Below are positions 19,101 to 27,915 of a stretch of DNA of 64,000 bases, piece after piece. The notes beneath the pieces were generated by a model, which was not told where the DNA came from, did not search any database, and worked only from the letters and a program-made list of their open reading frames with translations. Within the stretch, counting starts at the first letter, position 1. Each line of letters begins with the position of its first letter. Origin of the DNA: Shewanella olleyana (GTDB lineage: Bacteria > Pseudomonadota > Gammaproteobacteria > Enterobacterales > Shewanellaceae). Position numbers and translations under genes: made by a program. The stretch lies in contig NZ_JAKILD010000013.1 of NCBI RefSeq assembly GCF_023283825.1, positions 62,001-126,000 of the forward strand, in the 5' to 3' direction.

Positions 19101-19305
19101 GCCGTTAGCGATCAGTACTGGTGTAGGTTCTGGTAGTAAGAATGCACTAGGTACAGGTGTACTGGGTGGCATGATGAGTTCGACCTTTATTGGTATTTTC
19201 TTAATTCCATTATTCTTCGTAGTGGTTGAGAAATTATTCAACAAAAAAGAACGTAAAGGCTACAAACCGCCTGAAGCTGAAGCGGAAACCACTGAAAAAA
19301 GTTAA
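16150..19305 (+). CDS. RND multidrug efflux pump, inner membrane permease (AcrB/MexB type, HAE1)
   Basis: A 1051-residue proton-driven exporter, of normal AcrB length. The opening [17 protein letters not shown] is typical of HAE1 pumps. Two sets of transmembrane helices surround two large periplasmic loops; the proton-relay aspartates are in [17 protein letters not shown] (helix 4), and the second half ends with the [15 protein letters not shown] and [17 protein letters not shown] helices. It should export hydrophobic drugs, bile-type detergents or dyes with the adaptor encoded immediately upstream. Nothing in the sequence narrows the substrate. A terminator follows after 27 bases. Confidence 0.96.
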   Translation: MARYFIDRPIFAWVISILIMLAGILAIRGLPVAQYPSIAPPTVVIDAFYPGASAKTMEDTVTQVIEQRMTGLDHLRYISSSSDSFGNATITLTFNAEADPDIAQVQVQNKLQAAMTLLPLEVQSQGVNVNKSSAGFLMVAAFVSEDGSLGKNDIADYVAANIQDPMSRVPGVGELQLFGAQYAMRIWLDPLKLTQYNLTSIDVMAAIKEQNAQVSAGQLGGAPAMPGQELNATVTAQSRLQTPEQFREIILKSDMSGANVYLNDVARVELGAESYSVESFYNGKPASGLAFKLATGANALDTANNIREKLDELQAYFPDGLVIHYPYDTTPFVEKSIEGVVHTILEAIVLVFLIMFLFLQNFRSTLIPTIAIPVVLLGTFAVLSALGFSINTLTMFAMVLAIGLLVDDAIVVVENVERVMSEEGLSPLEATRKSMDQITGALIGIGLTLSAVFVPMAFMSGSTGVIYRQFSVTIVTAMALSVFVAMVLTPALCATLLKPLPKGHTHINTGFFGWFNRSFDKLTSRYEGTVAGILKRIVRMMGVYIVIVVATAWMFMRMPTAFLPDEDQGIMFTQAILPTNSTQESTVNVLSEINDYYLAEEKGNVKSVFSVAGFSFAGMGQNMGMSFVGLEDWSERSEPGQDVQSISARAMGRFMQIKEAMVFSFVPPAVIELGTANGFDLYLQDRSGQGHDALIAARNQLLGMAAQNPNLVGVRPNGQEDAPMYEIQVDQAKIRALGVDIDNVNSVLATAWGGSYVNDFIDRGRVKKVYLQGDAQYRMQPSDLDTWYVRNSEGEMVPFSAFASGKWNFGSPQLQRFNGLPAVNIQGATMPGYSTGDAMLDLEEMAKQLPPGFGLEWNGLSFEERLSGNQAPALYALSILVVFLVLAALYESWSVPFAVILVVPLGVVGAIIAMNGRGLPNDVFFQVGLLTTVGLATKNAILIVEFAKEFYDKGAGLIEATLHAVRVRLRPILMTSLAFGLGVVPLAISTGVGSGSKNALGTGVLGGMMSSTFIGIFLIPLFFVVVEKLFNKKERKGYKPPEAEAETTEKS

Positions 19306-19332
19306 TCTTTAAGTTAACTTATTCATAAACTT

Positions 19333-19359
19333 AAAAGCCTGCAATATGCAGGCTTTTTT
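19333..19359 (+). terminator. Intrinsic terminator after the RND pump operon
   Basis: AAAAGCCTGC-AATAT-GCAGGCTTTTTT, a strong short stem followed by six T. Confidence 0.9.
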
Positions 19360-19476
19360 ATGTCCGAGCATAAATAATTAGGTTGAAACGCAATGACTAA
19401 CGTTTTATTGATCCTTGCGTAAAGGAATAAACGTAAGTTAAATAAGCTGAAGAAAAATAGTGAAAAGCTTAATGAG

Positions 19477-20001
19477 ATGAGTTTTGATATGGATATGAAA
19501 TTAGCAATAGCTCCCCCAAACATGCTAGCTCGCATGGTTTTAATGGCCTTGCTGGTATTATCGGTGTCGGAGGTTGATGCTGCACCATCTTTGAGCCACA
19601 TGGTTCAAAACGAGCTGGGTGAGCAAGTCAGCTTAAGCGAGTTCAAAGGTAAAGTGGTATACGTCGATTTTTGGTCGTCATGGTGTGGTCCTTGTCGAAA
19701 GTCATTTCCGTGGATGAACCAAATGCATGCTAAATATCAGCAGCAAGGTTTGGCCGTTGTAGCCATTAACCTTGATGTTGAATTACCGCTAGCGTTGAGT
19801 TTTTTAAAAGACTTTCCCGCTGATTTTGCCGTTCGTTACGATCCAGATAGTGAGGTCGCAAGGCTATTTGCACTCAAAGGTATGCCAAGCAGCTTTATCT
19901 TCAATCGCCAAGGTGAGTTAGTGCAGCAGCACACAGGGTTTAACTTGAATAAACTCGAGCAATATGAACAAGAATTGGTTGATCTTTTACAACCCAAATA
20001 A
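19477..20001 (+). CDS. TlpA-like thioredoxin-fold protein, exported
   Basis: A 174-residue thioredoxin-family protein with an N-terminal hydrophobic export segment (MLARMVLMALLVLSVSEVDAAP). The redox site is WCGPC with Cys70 and Cys73, followed by the TlpA/ResA-type insert AINLDVELPLALSFLKDFPADF and the cis-Pro loop GMPSSF. Such periplasmic proteins reduce disulfides during cytochrome c maturation or redox repair. Three in-frame ATGs lie within 20 bases and none has a good ribosome site, so the exact start is open. It stands alone between two terminators. Confidence 0.88.
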   Translation: MSFDMDMKLAIAPPNMLARMVLMALLVLSVSEVDAAPSLSHMVQNELGEQVSLSEFKGKVVYVDFWSSWCGPCRKSFPWMNQMHAKYQQQGLAVVAINLDVELPLALSFLKDFPADFAVRYDPDSEVARLFALKGMPSSFIFNRQGELVQQHTGFNLNKLEQYEQELVDLLQPK

Positions 20002-20025
20002 CTTATAAAGCTATGAGCTAACATA

Positions 20026-20061
20026 AAAAAACCAGTAACAAGAAACATGTTACTGGTTTTT
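20026..20061. terminator. Bidirectional intrinsic terminator
   Basis: AACCAGTAACA pairs with TGTTACTGGTT around a 7-base loop, with A- and T-runs on both sides, between the convergent TlpA-like and AbgT genes. Confidence 0.88.
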
Positions 20062-20083
20062 ATTTGTCAGCTTAACTTAGCCA

Positions 20084-21712
20084 TTAAGGCGTGTAATAAG
20101 TCGCTGCGCCAGGACCTACAGGGAAACCAAGTACGAATACCCATAGGAAGAAGAACAAGGTCCAACCGATAAAGAACACGATTGAGTATGGCAACATGGT
20201 GGCGATGAGCGTTCCGATACCTAAGTTTTTCTTATAACGACTGGCTACCGCAAGGATAAGCCCGAAGTAACTCATCATTGGGGTTATCAAGTTAGTGACA
20301 GAGTCACCAATACGATACGCTGCTTGAATAGTTTCAGGAGCATAACCCACTAACATCAGCATAGGCACAAAAATAGGTGCAGTTACTGCCCACTGCGCTG
20401 ACGCACTGCCGAGCATTAAGTTAATCACACCACACAGCATAATAAATAGCACAAACACTAATGGCCCCGTTAAGCCAATACTGCTTAAGGCATCGGCCCC
20501 AGTTACCGCTAATACTGCGCCAAGGTTGGTCCATTTAAAGAAAGCAACAAACTGAGATGCAAAAAAAACCAGAACGATATACATGCCCATGGTGCTCATG
20601 CTGTGGGACATGGCATTAATGACATCTGTGTCTTTATTCATGCTGCCAACAACTTTACCGTAAACCAAGCCTGGAATCGCAAAACCAATAAAGATGAAGG
20701 CGACAATCCCTTTTAAAAACGGTGATCCTGCCACCAAGCCAGTATCGGGATTACGTAGTGCGCCCCAATCAGGCACGATAGTTAGGGCTAATAATGCTGA
20801 AAATACCAATACCGATAGACCTGCCATTTTTAACGCGCGGATTTCTGTTTGAGATACTTTATCCATTTTTTGCTCGGATAAATCATCAGCTGCTTCAGAG
20901 ACATCGTATTTACCCAGCTTAGGCTCAACAATTTTTTCGGTAACGATGGCACCCAAGGTGGTAATTAAGAAGGTTGAAACGAACATGAAATACCAGTTTA
21001 CTTCAGGGCCAACGGTATATTCTGGGTCAATCATTTGCGCAGCAGCTTCGGTGATACCAGACAGTAAAGGATCGACTGTTCCTAACAATAAGTTAGCACT
21101 GTAACCACCTGATACCCCCGCAAAAGCGGCAGCAAGTCCTGCCAGCGGGTGACGCCCGAGTGAATGGAATATCATTGCCGCCATGGGGATTAATACCACA
21201 TAACCTAGTTCCGATGCGGTGTTTGACACGATACCTGCGAACACAATAGTCAAGGTTACTAGACGTTTTGATGCGCCCATGACCAACAAACGCATTGCTG
21301 CTGAAAGTAAACCTGAACGCTCAGCAATACCGACACCGAGAAGCGCAACTAATACAGTACCGAGAGGAGTAAAACCGGTAAAGTTAGTCACTAAGTTTGA
21401 GACCATCATTCTCAAGCCTTCAGCGTTCATTAAGCTGACAACATGAATGAGTCCGTCTTCACTGCGGCCTGAACTGCCGATGGGTCTAGGGTCTGCAACG
21501 GTGAGTTCAAAATATCCAGCAATACCACTGATAGCAATGACGGCTAAACAGAACATAGCGAATAAAGTGATTGGGTGAGGTAATAAGTTACCTAAACGCT
21601 CAACGATATTGAGAAATTTAACGAATGCACCGCTACTCGCAAGATCTTGTGGTGTGTTTGATGGCGGCGCGCCATTTTTAGGTGGCGTATTATTTGTTGA
21701 CGTAACGGACAT
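20084..21712 (-). CDS. AbgT family transporter
   Basis: A 542-residue inner membrane protein with about 11-13 membrane segments. Recognisable family stretches include GNLLPHPITLFAMFC near the N-terminus, NTASELGYVVLIPMAAMIFHSLGRHPLAG with its hairpin motif, and GYAPETIQAAYRIGDSVTNLITPMMSYFG in the second hairpin. The family includes E. coli AbgT (p-aminobenzoyl-glutamate uptake) and exporters of sulfonamides. No hydrolase genes (abgA, abgB) lie nearby, so import of folate breakdown products is possible but not supported by context. It is divergent from the lytic transglycosylase across a long A+T-rich gap. Confidence 0.92.
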   Translation of the reverse strand: MSVTSTNNTPPKNGAPPSNTPQDLASSGAFVKFLNIVERLGNLLPHPITLFAMFCLAVIAISGIAGYFELTVADPRPIGSSGRSEDGLIHVVSLMNAEGLRMMVSNLVTNFTGFTPLGTVLVALLGVGIAERSGLLSAAMRLLVMGASKRLVTLTIVFAGIVSNTASELGYVVLIPMAAMIFHSLGRHPLAGLAAAFAGVSGGYSANLLLGTVDPLLSGITEAAAQMIDPEYTVGPEVNWYFMFVSTFLITTLGAIVTEKIVEPKLGKYDVSEAADDLSEQKMDKVSQTEIRALKMAGLSVLVFSALLALTIVPDWGALRNPDTGLVAGSPFLKGIVAFIFIGFAIPGLVYGKVVGSMNKDTDVINAMSHSMSTMGMYIVLVFFASQFVAFFKWTNLGAVLAVTGADALSSIGLTGPLVFVLFIMLCGVINLMLGSASAQWAVTAPIFVPMLMLVGYAPETIQAAYRIGDSVTNLITPMMSYFGLILAVASRYKKNLGIGTLIATMLPYSIVFFIGWTLFFFLWVFVLGFPVGPGAATYYTP

Positions 21713-22330
21713 GATCTTCCCTTTAGCTTGGCTTAATTATTATGAGTTTGAGATTTTGCCAACTTACAGACTAGCTTATAAATTTTAAATTAAGCTTAAA
21801 TTAACGATGAAAAAGTTGATAAATAATACTTAACAACAGTTATTCATTCAACGCAACGTAATGACAACTCATTTTAGCTAAAAATGGTAGAAAGAGAATT
21901 GCTTTTTTGTAAGAGGGTATAAAAAACACCCACCATCGTTTTTTGTTATCTTTATGTTTTTTAATGATAAAAATAATAAGTGTTAATTTTTGTTTTTTAA
22001 TAGATCACTTAATCTACTTTTCAACTCAGGTAATTCTAAAGTATTCATTTTCGAAGGTTTAAACCCTGGTTTTTATCAGGTTTTTGACGAAATTGTAAAA
22101 AAGTGCGCAATAAAAAAACACTGCTTTTAGCGTGATAGGGTGAACTTTGAAGTGAAATGTGGCTATTATGATTAATAGTGGATTTAATAAGTTAAATGAG
22201 CCAGCAGTTTCAGTACATCATTACTCAATGAGGTGTCTTGTTTGCAAGCATACTCGTTAACATAATGCAGAAACAGCATGTCATTTTGAATATGACAATA
22301 AAATGATTTTACAGAATAATTATAACAATA
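21713..22330. other. Long A+T-rich divergent intergenic region
   Basis: About 620 bases between the AbgT gene and the lytic transglycosylase gene. Poly-A and poly-T stretches are frequent, and a small GGGT-ATAAAAAAC-ACCC hairpin occurs near 21915. No open frame with a ribosome site and no known RNA was recognised. Confidence 0.35.
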
Positions 22331-23599
22331 ATGAAAAAAATACAATTTATAATCATAGCTTTAGCCGTAATTTCTGCTGTTGGTTTTTTGCCAGTGAACG
22401 GAGCATTTGCTGCGCCTCATCTTGACGATAAAGTTAATAGCCAATCGGGGAATATAGCAACTAATGATAAAGCTAAACGGACAATGCAACCGACAGAACA
22501 GCCTGCATTAAAAATGGAAGAGAAAGTACGTAAGTCCCTTTCGCCAATGGTTTTGACACCAACTGTTTCTGCACCTACAGCATCAATACAAACATCTGAA
22601 ATAGCCAAAAAGCATGCTAAATTAGCACCTTCTGATAACTCATTACCTACAAAGCCAAATAAGCAATTCCAAAGTGTTGAGTCGGTTAAACCTACTTGGG
22701 TATCGACCCCACAACCTGAAGTTAAACAAGCCGTAAAATCCCAACAAGTGTTGTTAGCGCCGATTGTGGTATTACCCACTGAACCAGAATCTACTGAACC
22801 AGAACTAAATCAAGATGTAGAAAGTCGCTTGCATCTAAAGCCTAAAAAACAACAAGTGCTTCACCCGGCAGTGGTTGCTATACCTGACGATTCCCCTAAA
22901 CCTATGCTGGTATTACAACCTAAAGTCATTGCTGCGCCAACAAGCCAAGTCGAACTCAATCAAAATACGGCTCCTGCTAAAAAAACAAAGTGGGTTAAAC
23001 CGTTAAAAACAGCTTCCTTTTCAGATTCAAGCCAAACTAAAAGCAGCCAGCCTAAACGTAAAATCTACCAATATGAGCAAGGTGGCATTACGACTTTTTC
23101 TAATATAGTGCCTGACTCGGCTAATTTTGAAGTCTTGTTATATGACTGTTTTGCCTGCCAAGTTGACTCGCAGGTGGATTGGTACAGTATTCCTTTATTT
23201 GCGTTTAAGCATAAGGATTATGTTAACGACGCAGCCCAGCAGTTTGCATTAGAACCTGCATTAATCAGAGCGGTTATCCATGCTGAATCTGCCTTTAATG
23301 CCAAGGCACTTTCGAAAGTAGGCGCTATAGGGTTAATGCAATTAATGCCTGCCACAGCTAAAGAACTTGGCGTAAGTGATGCTTATGATGTGAAGCAAAA
23401 CATCTGGGGCGGCAGTCAATATTTAGCTTATTTGCTCGATAGATTTGATAACGACATTGATTTGGCCTGCGCGGCTTATAACGCCGGCCCAACAACAGTA
23501 ACTAAATACCAAGGCATACCACCTTATCCTGAAACACAAGCCTATGTAGAGCGGGTAAAAATACTCTTAAAACGTTATCGCGCTGCACTGCAAAGTTAG
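22331..23599 (+). CDS. Lytic transglycosylase with SLT domain and long disordered linker
   Basis: A 422-residue exported protein. A signal peptide ends near GAFAAP. Residues 30 to about 235 are low-complexity, rich in Pro, Lys, Gln and Thr. A short segment (KIYQYEQGGITTFSNIVP) resembling DUF4124 follows, and then a C-terminal SLT domain with the catalytic Glu in AVIHAESAFNAKALS and the conserved GAIGLMQLMPATA and AAYNAGPTTV motifs. It should cleave peptidoglycan glycan strands in the periplasm. No clear ribosome site precedes the ATG. The M28 peptidase gene begins 8 bases after its stop, so the two are translationally linked. Confidence 0.9.
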   Translation: MKKIQFIIIALAVISAVGFLPVNGAFAAPHLDDKVNSQSGNIATNDKAKRTMQPTEQPALKMEEKVRKSLSPMVLTPTVSAPTASIQTSEIAKKHAKLAPSDNSLPTKPNKQFQSVESVKPTWVSTPQPEVKQAVKSQQVLLAPIVVLPTEPESTEPELNQDVESRLHLKPKKQQVLHPAVVAIPDDSPKPMLVLQPKVIAAPTSQVELNQNTAPAKKTKWVKPLKTASFSDSSQTKSSQPKRKIYQYEQGGITTFSNIVPDSANFEVLLYDCFACQVDSQVDWYSIPLFAFKHKDYVNDAAQQFALEPALIRAVIHAESAFNAKALSKVGAIGLMQLMPATAKELGVSDAYDVKQNIWGGSQYLAYLLDRFDNDIDLACAAYNAGPTTVTKYQGIPPYPETQAYVERVKILLKRYRAALQS

Positions 23600-23607
23600 A
23601 GGAAACT

Positions 23608-24981
23608 ATGAAACGACAATTACAGTTAACCAAAACAGCAGCATCAGTTTTCACACTGATGTCTTTAATCAGCTTTGGAGCGAGCGCCGCGCCAGCACCT
23701 TCGCAAGAAGATCTTCGTTTATACGATATTGCCACAGCGCCTAAAGCCGAACGACTCCATGATGATGTAGCCAAGTTAGTCAGTTTTGGTACCCGCCATA
23801 CCTTGTCCGAAACTGAGTCTGATACCCGAGGTATTGGCGCGGCAAGACGTTGGATTAAAGACGAGTTTGAGCGCATTTCAGCTGACTGTGGCGGTTGTCT
23901 TGAAGTGGTGATGGTAGGAGAAACCGTCACTGGTAAGCGAATTCCTGAGCCGACTGAAGTGGTCAATGTTTTTGCGATTCAGCGTGGCAAAACCGATCCT
24001 AATCGCGTCGTGATGATGAGTGGCGATATTGACTCACGGGTCACCGACCCAATGAACTTTACCTCAGATTCACCAGGTGCCAACGATAACGCTTCAGGTG
24101 TCGCGGGTGCATTAGAAGCGGCGCGAGTGCTGTCTAAATATGAGTTTAATGGCACCATTGTTTATGCTGCGTTGTCAGGTGAAGAGCAAGGCTTATATGG
24201 TGGTGATGTATTAATCAACTATGCTAAAAAGCATGACTGGCAAGTTCAAGCGGTATTGAATAATGACATGATTGGTAATATCGCTGGGATTAACGGGGTG
24301 ATTAACAACTCTACCGTGAGAGTATTTTCAGAAGGTGTGCGAATCGCTGAAACTGAAGCAGAGGCAAAAGAGCGTTACTTTAGTGGCGGCGAAAATGATT
24401 CTTCATCGCGTAACTTAGCACGTAATATTAAAACCTTAGCTGACCAATACATGACGAATTTAGATGTGATGTTGGTATATCGTCTCGATCGCTTCGGTCG
24501 TGGTGGCCATCATTTACCGTTTAATAAAGCGGGTATGCCAGCTGTTAGAGTGATGGAAACTAATGAACATTACGATCGTCAACACCAAGACTTACGTACT
24601 GAAAATGGCATTGAGTATGGTGATGTCATTGAAGGTGTCGATTTTGATTTTAATGCCAAACTGACTGCATTAAATGCCATTAGCTTAGCGTCGATGGCCT
24701 GGGCGCCAGCGCCTCCAACGGGGGTGAAGATTGAAGGGATTATGCAACCCGATACTAAAATTCAGTGGAATGATGACGGCAGTAAGGATGTTGTTGGCTA
24801 TCGCGTTTATTGGCGTTTAACTACGGAATCAGAATGGACCCATAGTCGTTATGTGGGCAAAGTGAATGAATTTATTTTAAAGAATATGGTCATAGATAAT
24901 TATCTCTACGGTGTTGCAGCCGTAGGTAAAGATGGCAATACCAGCCCTGTGGTATTTCCTGGGGCAGCAGGGGCGTTTTAA
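23608..24981 (+). CDS. M28 family zinc metallopeptidase with C-terminal FN3-like domain, exported
   Basis: A 457-residue protein with a signal peptide ending at GASAAP. The peptidase domain shows SPGANDNASGVAG (bridging Asp), ALSGEEQGLYGG (catalytic Glu and ligand Glu), NNDMIGN and GRGGHHLPF (His ligand). In the first zinc motif the usual GHxDS reads GDIDS, so the first His ligand is Asp. A fibronectin type III-like domain occupies about residues 370-450 (PPTGVKIEG...GYRVYWRL). It is probably an aminopeptidase secreted to the periplasm or outside. AGAGGA overlaps the stop of the transglycosylase gene, indicating one transcript. Confidence 0.9.
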   Translation: MKRQLQLTKTAASVFTLMSLISFGASAAPAPSQEDLRLYDIATAPKAERLHDDVAKLVSFGTRHTLSETESDTRGIGAARRWIKDEFERISADCGGCLEVVMVGETVTGKRIPEPTEVVNVFAIQRGKTDPNRVVMMSGDIDSRVTDPMNFTSDSPGANDNASGVAGALEAARVLSKYEFNGTIVYAALSGEEQGLYGGDVLINYAKKHDWQVQAVLNNDMIGNIAGINGVINNSTVRVFSEGVRIAETEAEAKERYFSGGENDSSSRNLARNIKTLADQYMTNLDVMLVYRLDRFGRGGHHLPFNKAGMPAVRVMETNEHYDRQHQDLRTENGIEYGDVIEGVDFDFNAKLTALNAISLASMAWAPAPPTGVKIEGIMQPDTKIQWNDDGSKDVVGYRVYWRLTTESEWTHSRYVGKVNEFILKNMVIDNYLYGVAAVGKDGNTSPVVFPGAAGAF

Positions 24982-24992
24982 TTTAAACGCCC
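24971..24992. terminator. Hairpin at the end of the M28 peptidase gene
   Basis: GGGCGTTT-TAATTT-AAACGCCC is a perfect 8-bp stem that includes the stop codon. It lacks a T-run afterwards, so it may stabilise the mRNA rather than terminate it. Confidence 0.45.
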
Positions 24993-25037
24993 TTAGGTGT
25001 TTAAAAAGTACGTGATGTAAAAGGATGTTAAACAAGG

Positions 25038-25313
25038 ATGTATACATTGAATAAAATATTAATTCTGTCGGTAATCATGGTAGCGAGTGCAATGATGACT
25101 GGCTGTAGCAGTAATAGCGTTAAAACGGCCTCGATGAATGCAGGTTGCGATTTTGTCGTTGGCGCGGCCAATAACAAAGCTGAGCGCGACGAAAGGGAGT
25201 CTAGACCTGGTAATACTCGCAGTGATCCACAGAAAGACATTGTATCGGGGATTTTCAGTGCGTTTATAGGACTGTTTACACGCCCTTACTCTGGCAATAA
25301 GGATTGTGTTTAG
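25038..25313 (+). CDS. Small lipoprotein of unknown function
   Basis: A 91-residue predicted lipoprotein: the signal peptide ends in MTGC, with the lipidated Cys at residue 23. The mature part contains SMNAGCDFVVGAANNKAERDERESRPG, and the tail carries another Cys (GNKDCV), so a disulfide is possible. No family is recognised. The ATG has a distant AAAGGA; a TTG three codons later is better spaced from AAGG and remains an alternative start. It follows the M28 gene by 56 bases and ends before a strong terminator, so it may be the last gene of that unit. Confidence 0.65.
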   Translation: MYTLNKILILSVIMVASAMMTGCSSNSVKTASMNAGCDFVVGAANNKAERDERESRPGNTRSDPQKDIVSGIFSAFIGLFTRPYSGNKDCV

Positions 25314-25349
25314 TGAGTTCTATTTTTGCCAGCTTGTAATTTGCACATT

Positions 25350-25377
25350 AAAAAGCCACCAATTATGGTGGCTTTTT
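25350..25377. terminator. Bidirectional intrinsic terminator
   Basis: AAAAAGCCACCA-ATTA-TGGTGGCTTTTT, perfect and symmetrical, between the convergent lipoprotein and rlmJ genes. Confidence 0.92.
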
Positions 25378-25421
25378 GCTGATGTTTTGTTGAGTGCTTC
25401 TTGAAGCGCTATTCAGGAGCT

Positions 25422-26264
25422 TTACTCAGGTACTTCTAACTTAACCACTGTTTTACCGCCACTCTGACCTAGACTGCGCTCTAAATAATCCAAGGTTTCT
25501 TTAGCGGCGATATCTAATTGCCATGGTGGGTTAATCACCCATAAACCAGCAGCTGTCATACCAAATGCATTGTTGTCAGGGGTGATTGATTGCTCAATTC
25601 TGAGTTGGTTTTTAATGCCGCTGTCAGCCAAAATTTTCAACATAGCTTCTGTTTGTGCTCTATCAACCACAGGGTACCAAAGCATATAAACGCCAGTTGC
25701 AAAGCGTTTGTGCGCCTTAATAATCGCGTGGGCCACATCTTGATAATCCGTTTTTATTTCATAACTTGGGTCAATCAGTGCAACGCCGCGGCGCTCTAAC
25801 GGTGGTACTGCAGCAATCAGTCCTTTTAAGCCATCACCTTTTACTACACGTACATGTCTATCATCTGCAAACTGCTCATCCAGTGTGGCAAAATCAGTAC
25901 CGTGAAGCTCATGTAATACCATGCGGTCTTTCTCACGCATGTTCATATCAACAAAAGCTGGAGATCCCGGGTAAAAAGCCAGATCTTCTTCACCTTGGTT
26001 GAAATGTTTTACATCTTCAATATAAAGCTGCAAGGACTCTGGTAAATCATCTTTGCCCCAAAGCTTAGCTACACCATCTAAATACTCACCTGTTTTCTTA
26101 GAGAACTCATCGGTTAGCGCATAACCGCCAGCACCCGCATGGCTATCAATATAAGCCATTGGCTTATGTTTTTTGTGCATGAGTTTAAGCACTTGCAGCA
26201 ACATTGAATGCTTGAGTACATCGGCATAATTGCCAGCGTGATAACCGTGACGGTAACTTAACAT
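25422..26264 (-). CDS. rlmJ: 23S rRNA (adenine(2030)-N(6))-methyltransferase
   Basis: A 280-residue RlmJ, the same length as the E. coli enzyme. The opening LSYRHGYHAGNYADVLKHS is diagnostic, followed by the SAM-binding DSHAGAGGY segment (about residue 41) and the N6-adenine methyltransferase motif DPSYE (near residue 164). It methylates A2030 of 23S rRNA from S-adenosylmethionine in the cytoplasm. The gene stands alone, divergent from rsmJ with a 127-base gap, so two rRNA methyltransferase genes share one promoter region. Confidence 0.97.
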   Translation of the reverse strand: MLSYRHGYHAGNYADVLKHSMLLQVLKLMHKKHKPMAYIDSHAGAGGYALTDEFSKKTGEYLDGVAKLWGKDDLPESLQLYIEDVKHFNQGEEDLAFYPGSPAFVDMNMREKDRMVLHELHGTDFATLDEQFADDRHVRVVKGDGLKGLIAAVPPLERRGVALIDPSYEIKTDYQDVAHAIIKAHKRFATGVYMLWYPVVDRAQTEAMLKILADSGIKNQLRIEQSITPDNNAFGMTAAGLWVINPPWQLDIAAKETLDYLERSLGQSGGKTVVKLEVPE

Positions 26265-26391
26265 GAGTAATCCCAGATTATTTGAACAGCTTAAGGCTGT
26301 GTAATATCTGCATTATAAGTTTTCTATGCCATCAGGTATAGGTATTCACTCCCGCAGGCTTTTGGCATAATAGTCGTAATCTCATTGAGCC

Positions 26392-27165
26392 TTGGACAAT
26401 CCTTTGCAAATACCTGTTTTTTTTAACCAGCAATACCCATCTTTAGTTGATATCAGTAAACGCTGGGGTCTTGTATGGGATAAAGAAGCTGAGTTTGAAT
26501 TACGCTTCGAGCAAAACACCTTAACCCTGCATAAACGTGACGAGCCAAAACTTGATGGAATCGAAGTCGATTTTGTCTCAGGAGCGGTGGCTCATCGACG
26601 CAAATTTGGCGGTGGTCGCGGTCAAACTATTGCTAAAGCGGTTGGCTTGAAACAAGGTATTTCCCCGACTGTGGTTGATGGTACTGCAGGTTTAGGTCGT
26701 GATGCATTTGTATTGGCAAGCCTAGGCTGTAAAGTCATCATGGTTGAGCGTCACCCTGTGGTGGCTGCTTTACTTGAAGATGGCCTGCGCCGCGCTTATG
26801 AAGACGCTGAAATCGGTGAATGGATGCGTGAACGCATGAGCTTGTTTCATGGTTCAAGTATTGAAGCTTTGGCCGATGCTGCTGCACAGTCAGGCGATGA
26901 AATTGATGTGGTTTATCTTGATCCTATGTACCCACACCGTGAAAAGTCAGCATTAGTTAAAAAAGAAATGCGCGTGTTTCAAACCCTTGTGGGAGCCGAT
27001 TTAGATGCCGACGGGTTATTGAAACCTGCCCAAGCATTAGCGACAAAACGTGTAGTGGTTAAACGTCCAGATTATGCAGAAGATTTAGATGGGGTAAAAC
27101 CTAGCATGGTATTAGCGCAGAAGAAAAATCGTTTTGATGTTTATGTAAAAGCGGCAATGAAGTAA
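26392..27165 (+). CDS. rsmJ: 16S rRNA (guanine(1516)-N(2))-methyltransferase
   Basis: A 257-residue RsmJ. The highly conserved [49 protein letters not shown] and [20 protein letters not shown] blocks all match E. coli RsmJ closely. It methylates G1516 of 16S rRNA. The start is a TTG at 26392; another TTG at 26404 is possible, and there is no in-frame ATG in the right place or a strong ribosome site, so translation is probably weak. In E. coli the gene follows prlC, but here it is paired divergently with rlmJ. Confidence 0.96.
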   Translation: MDNPLQIPVFFNQQYPSLVDISKRWGLVWDKEAEFELRFEQNTLTLHKRDEPKLDGIEVDFVSGAVAHRRKFGGGRGQTIAKAVGLKQGISPTVVDGTAGLGRDAFVLASLGCKVIMVERHPVVAALLEDGLRRAYEDAEIGEWMRERMSLFHGSSIEALADAAAQSGDEIDVVYLDPMYPHREKSALVKKEMRVFQTLVGADLDADGLLKPAQALATKRVVVKRPDYAEDLDGVKPSMVLAQKKNRFDVYVKAAMK

Positions 27166-27915
27166 GCCCAAGTTATATTTTTAATCATTTGTACATTTGT
27201 GCATTTGTGCATTAGTGTCGCTGAACCCATAAGCTATATTTATAGTGCTTCCAGCGACAATTAGATCGTCGTGTTTGCCTGTGGATTTCACTAGCCCAAC
27301 TCGCACTCTAAAAAGTCAAAGCTGTTTCCCATAGTGAATTAGAATTTTTTACTCAGGCTAGGACATTTGTATCCTAGCTAATTTTCAACGAATATAAGAT
27401 TTTGGTTTCCAAATCAAAATCTATACCTCAAAAATATTTTGGCCTGCATCATTATGGCCACAAAGCACTATTAAATCTCAAAGTCTGTCTTGAAGTGATT
27501 ACTCGTATTTTCTCATCAAACTCTTAAACAATATGAAAGAGAACAGTGTCAATCTGTTGTTTTGAGATTAGATATTACGTATTGAAGTATCAATTATGTT
27601 GTTATTTTCGGATTGCTGATTGAGAGTGTAAGCAAGTATGTCTCAGAGTGATGATGTCTTATTTTTTAGAACAATCTTGAAGTGCTACACAGTATTATGT
27701 AGTTAGTTTATTGTTTTTAAAGAGTATTACACTCGTGTTTCAAACTTTGCTTTTATATGGCTAATTTGAACACCACGATAATAAGTGACCCAGCCCAATA
27801 ATTTAAGTTACCGCTTTGTAAAGCCTTGCAAAGTTGACATATAGCTATGTAAGTTTTCTGTGTAAATCTCTAGAATCATTAACATAAGAATAATGACACC
27901 ATGGAATTTCGGTTA
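27166..27915. other. Long intergenic region with several inverted repeats
   Basis: About 750 bases without a credible gene. Three inverted repeats are visible: TGTCGCTG with CAGCGACA (about 27215-27259), GCTAGGA with TCCTAGC (about 27358-27379), and GATTTTG with CAAAATC (about 27399-27421). A TTGACA at about 27834 may be part of the promoter of the following pump operon. Longest open frames are around 20 codons and lack ribosome sites. Confidence 0.4.

Noticed and set aside
27590-27760. Possible small gene (MSQSDDVLFF...) in the gap before the tripartite RND operon
   Set aside because: Only 22 codons, no ribosome site and no recognisable features.
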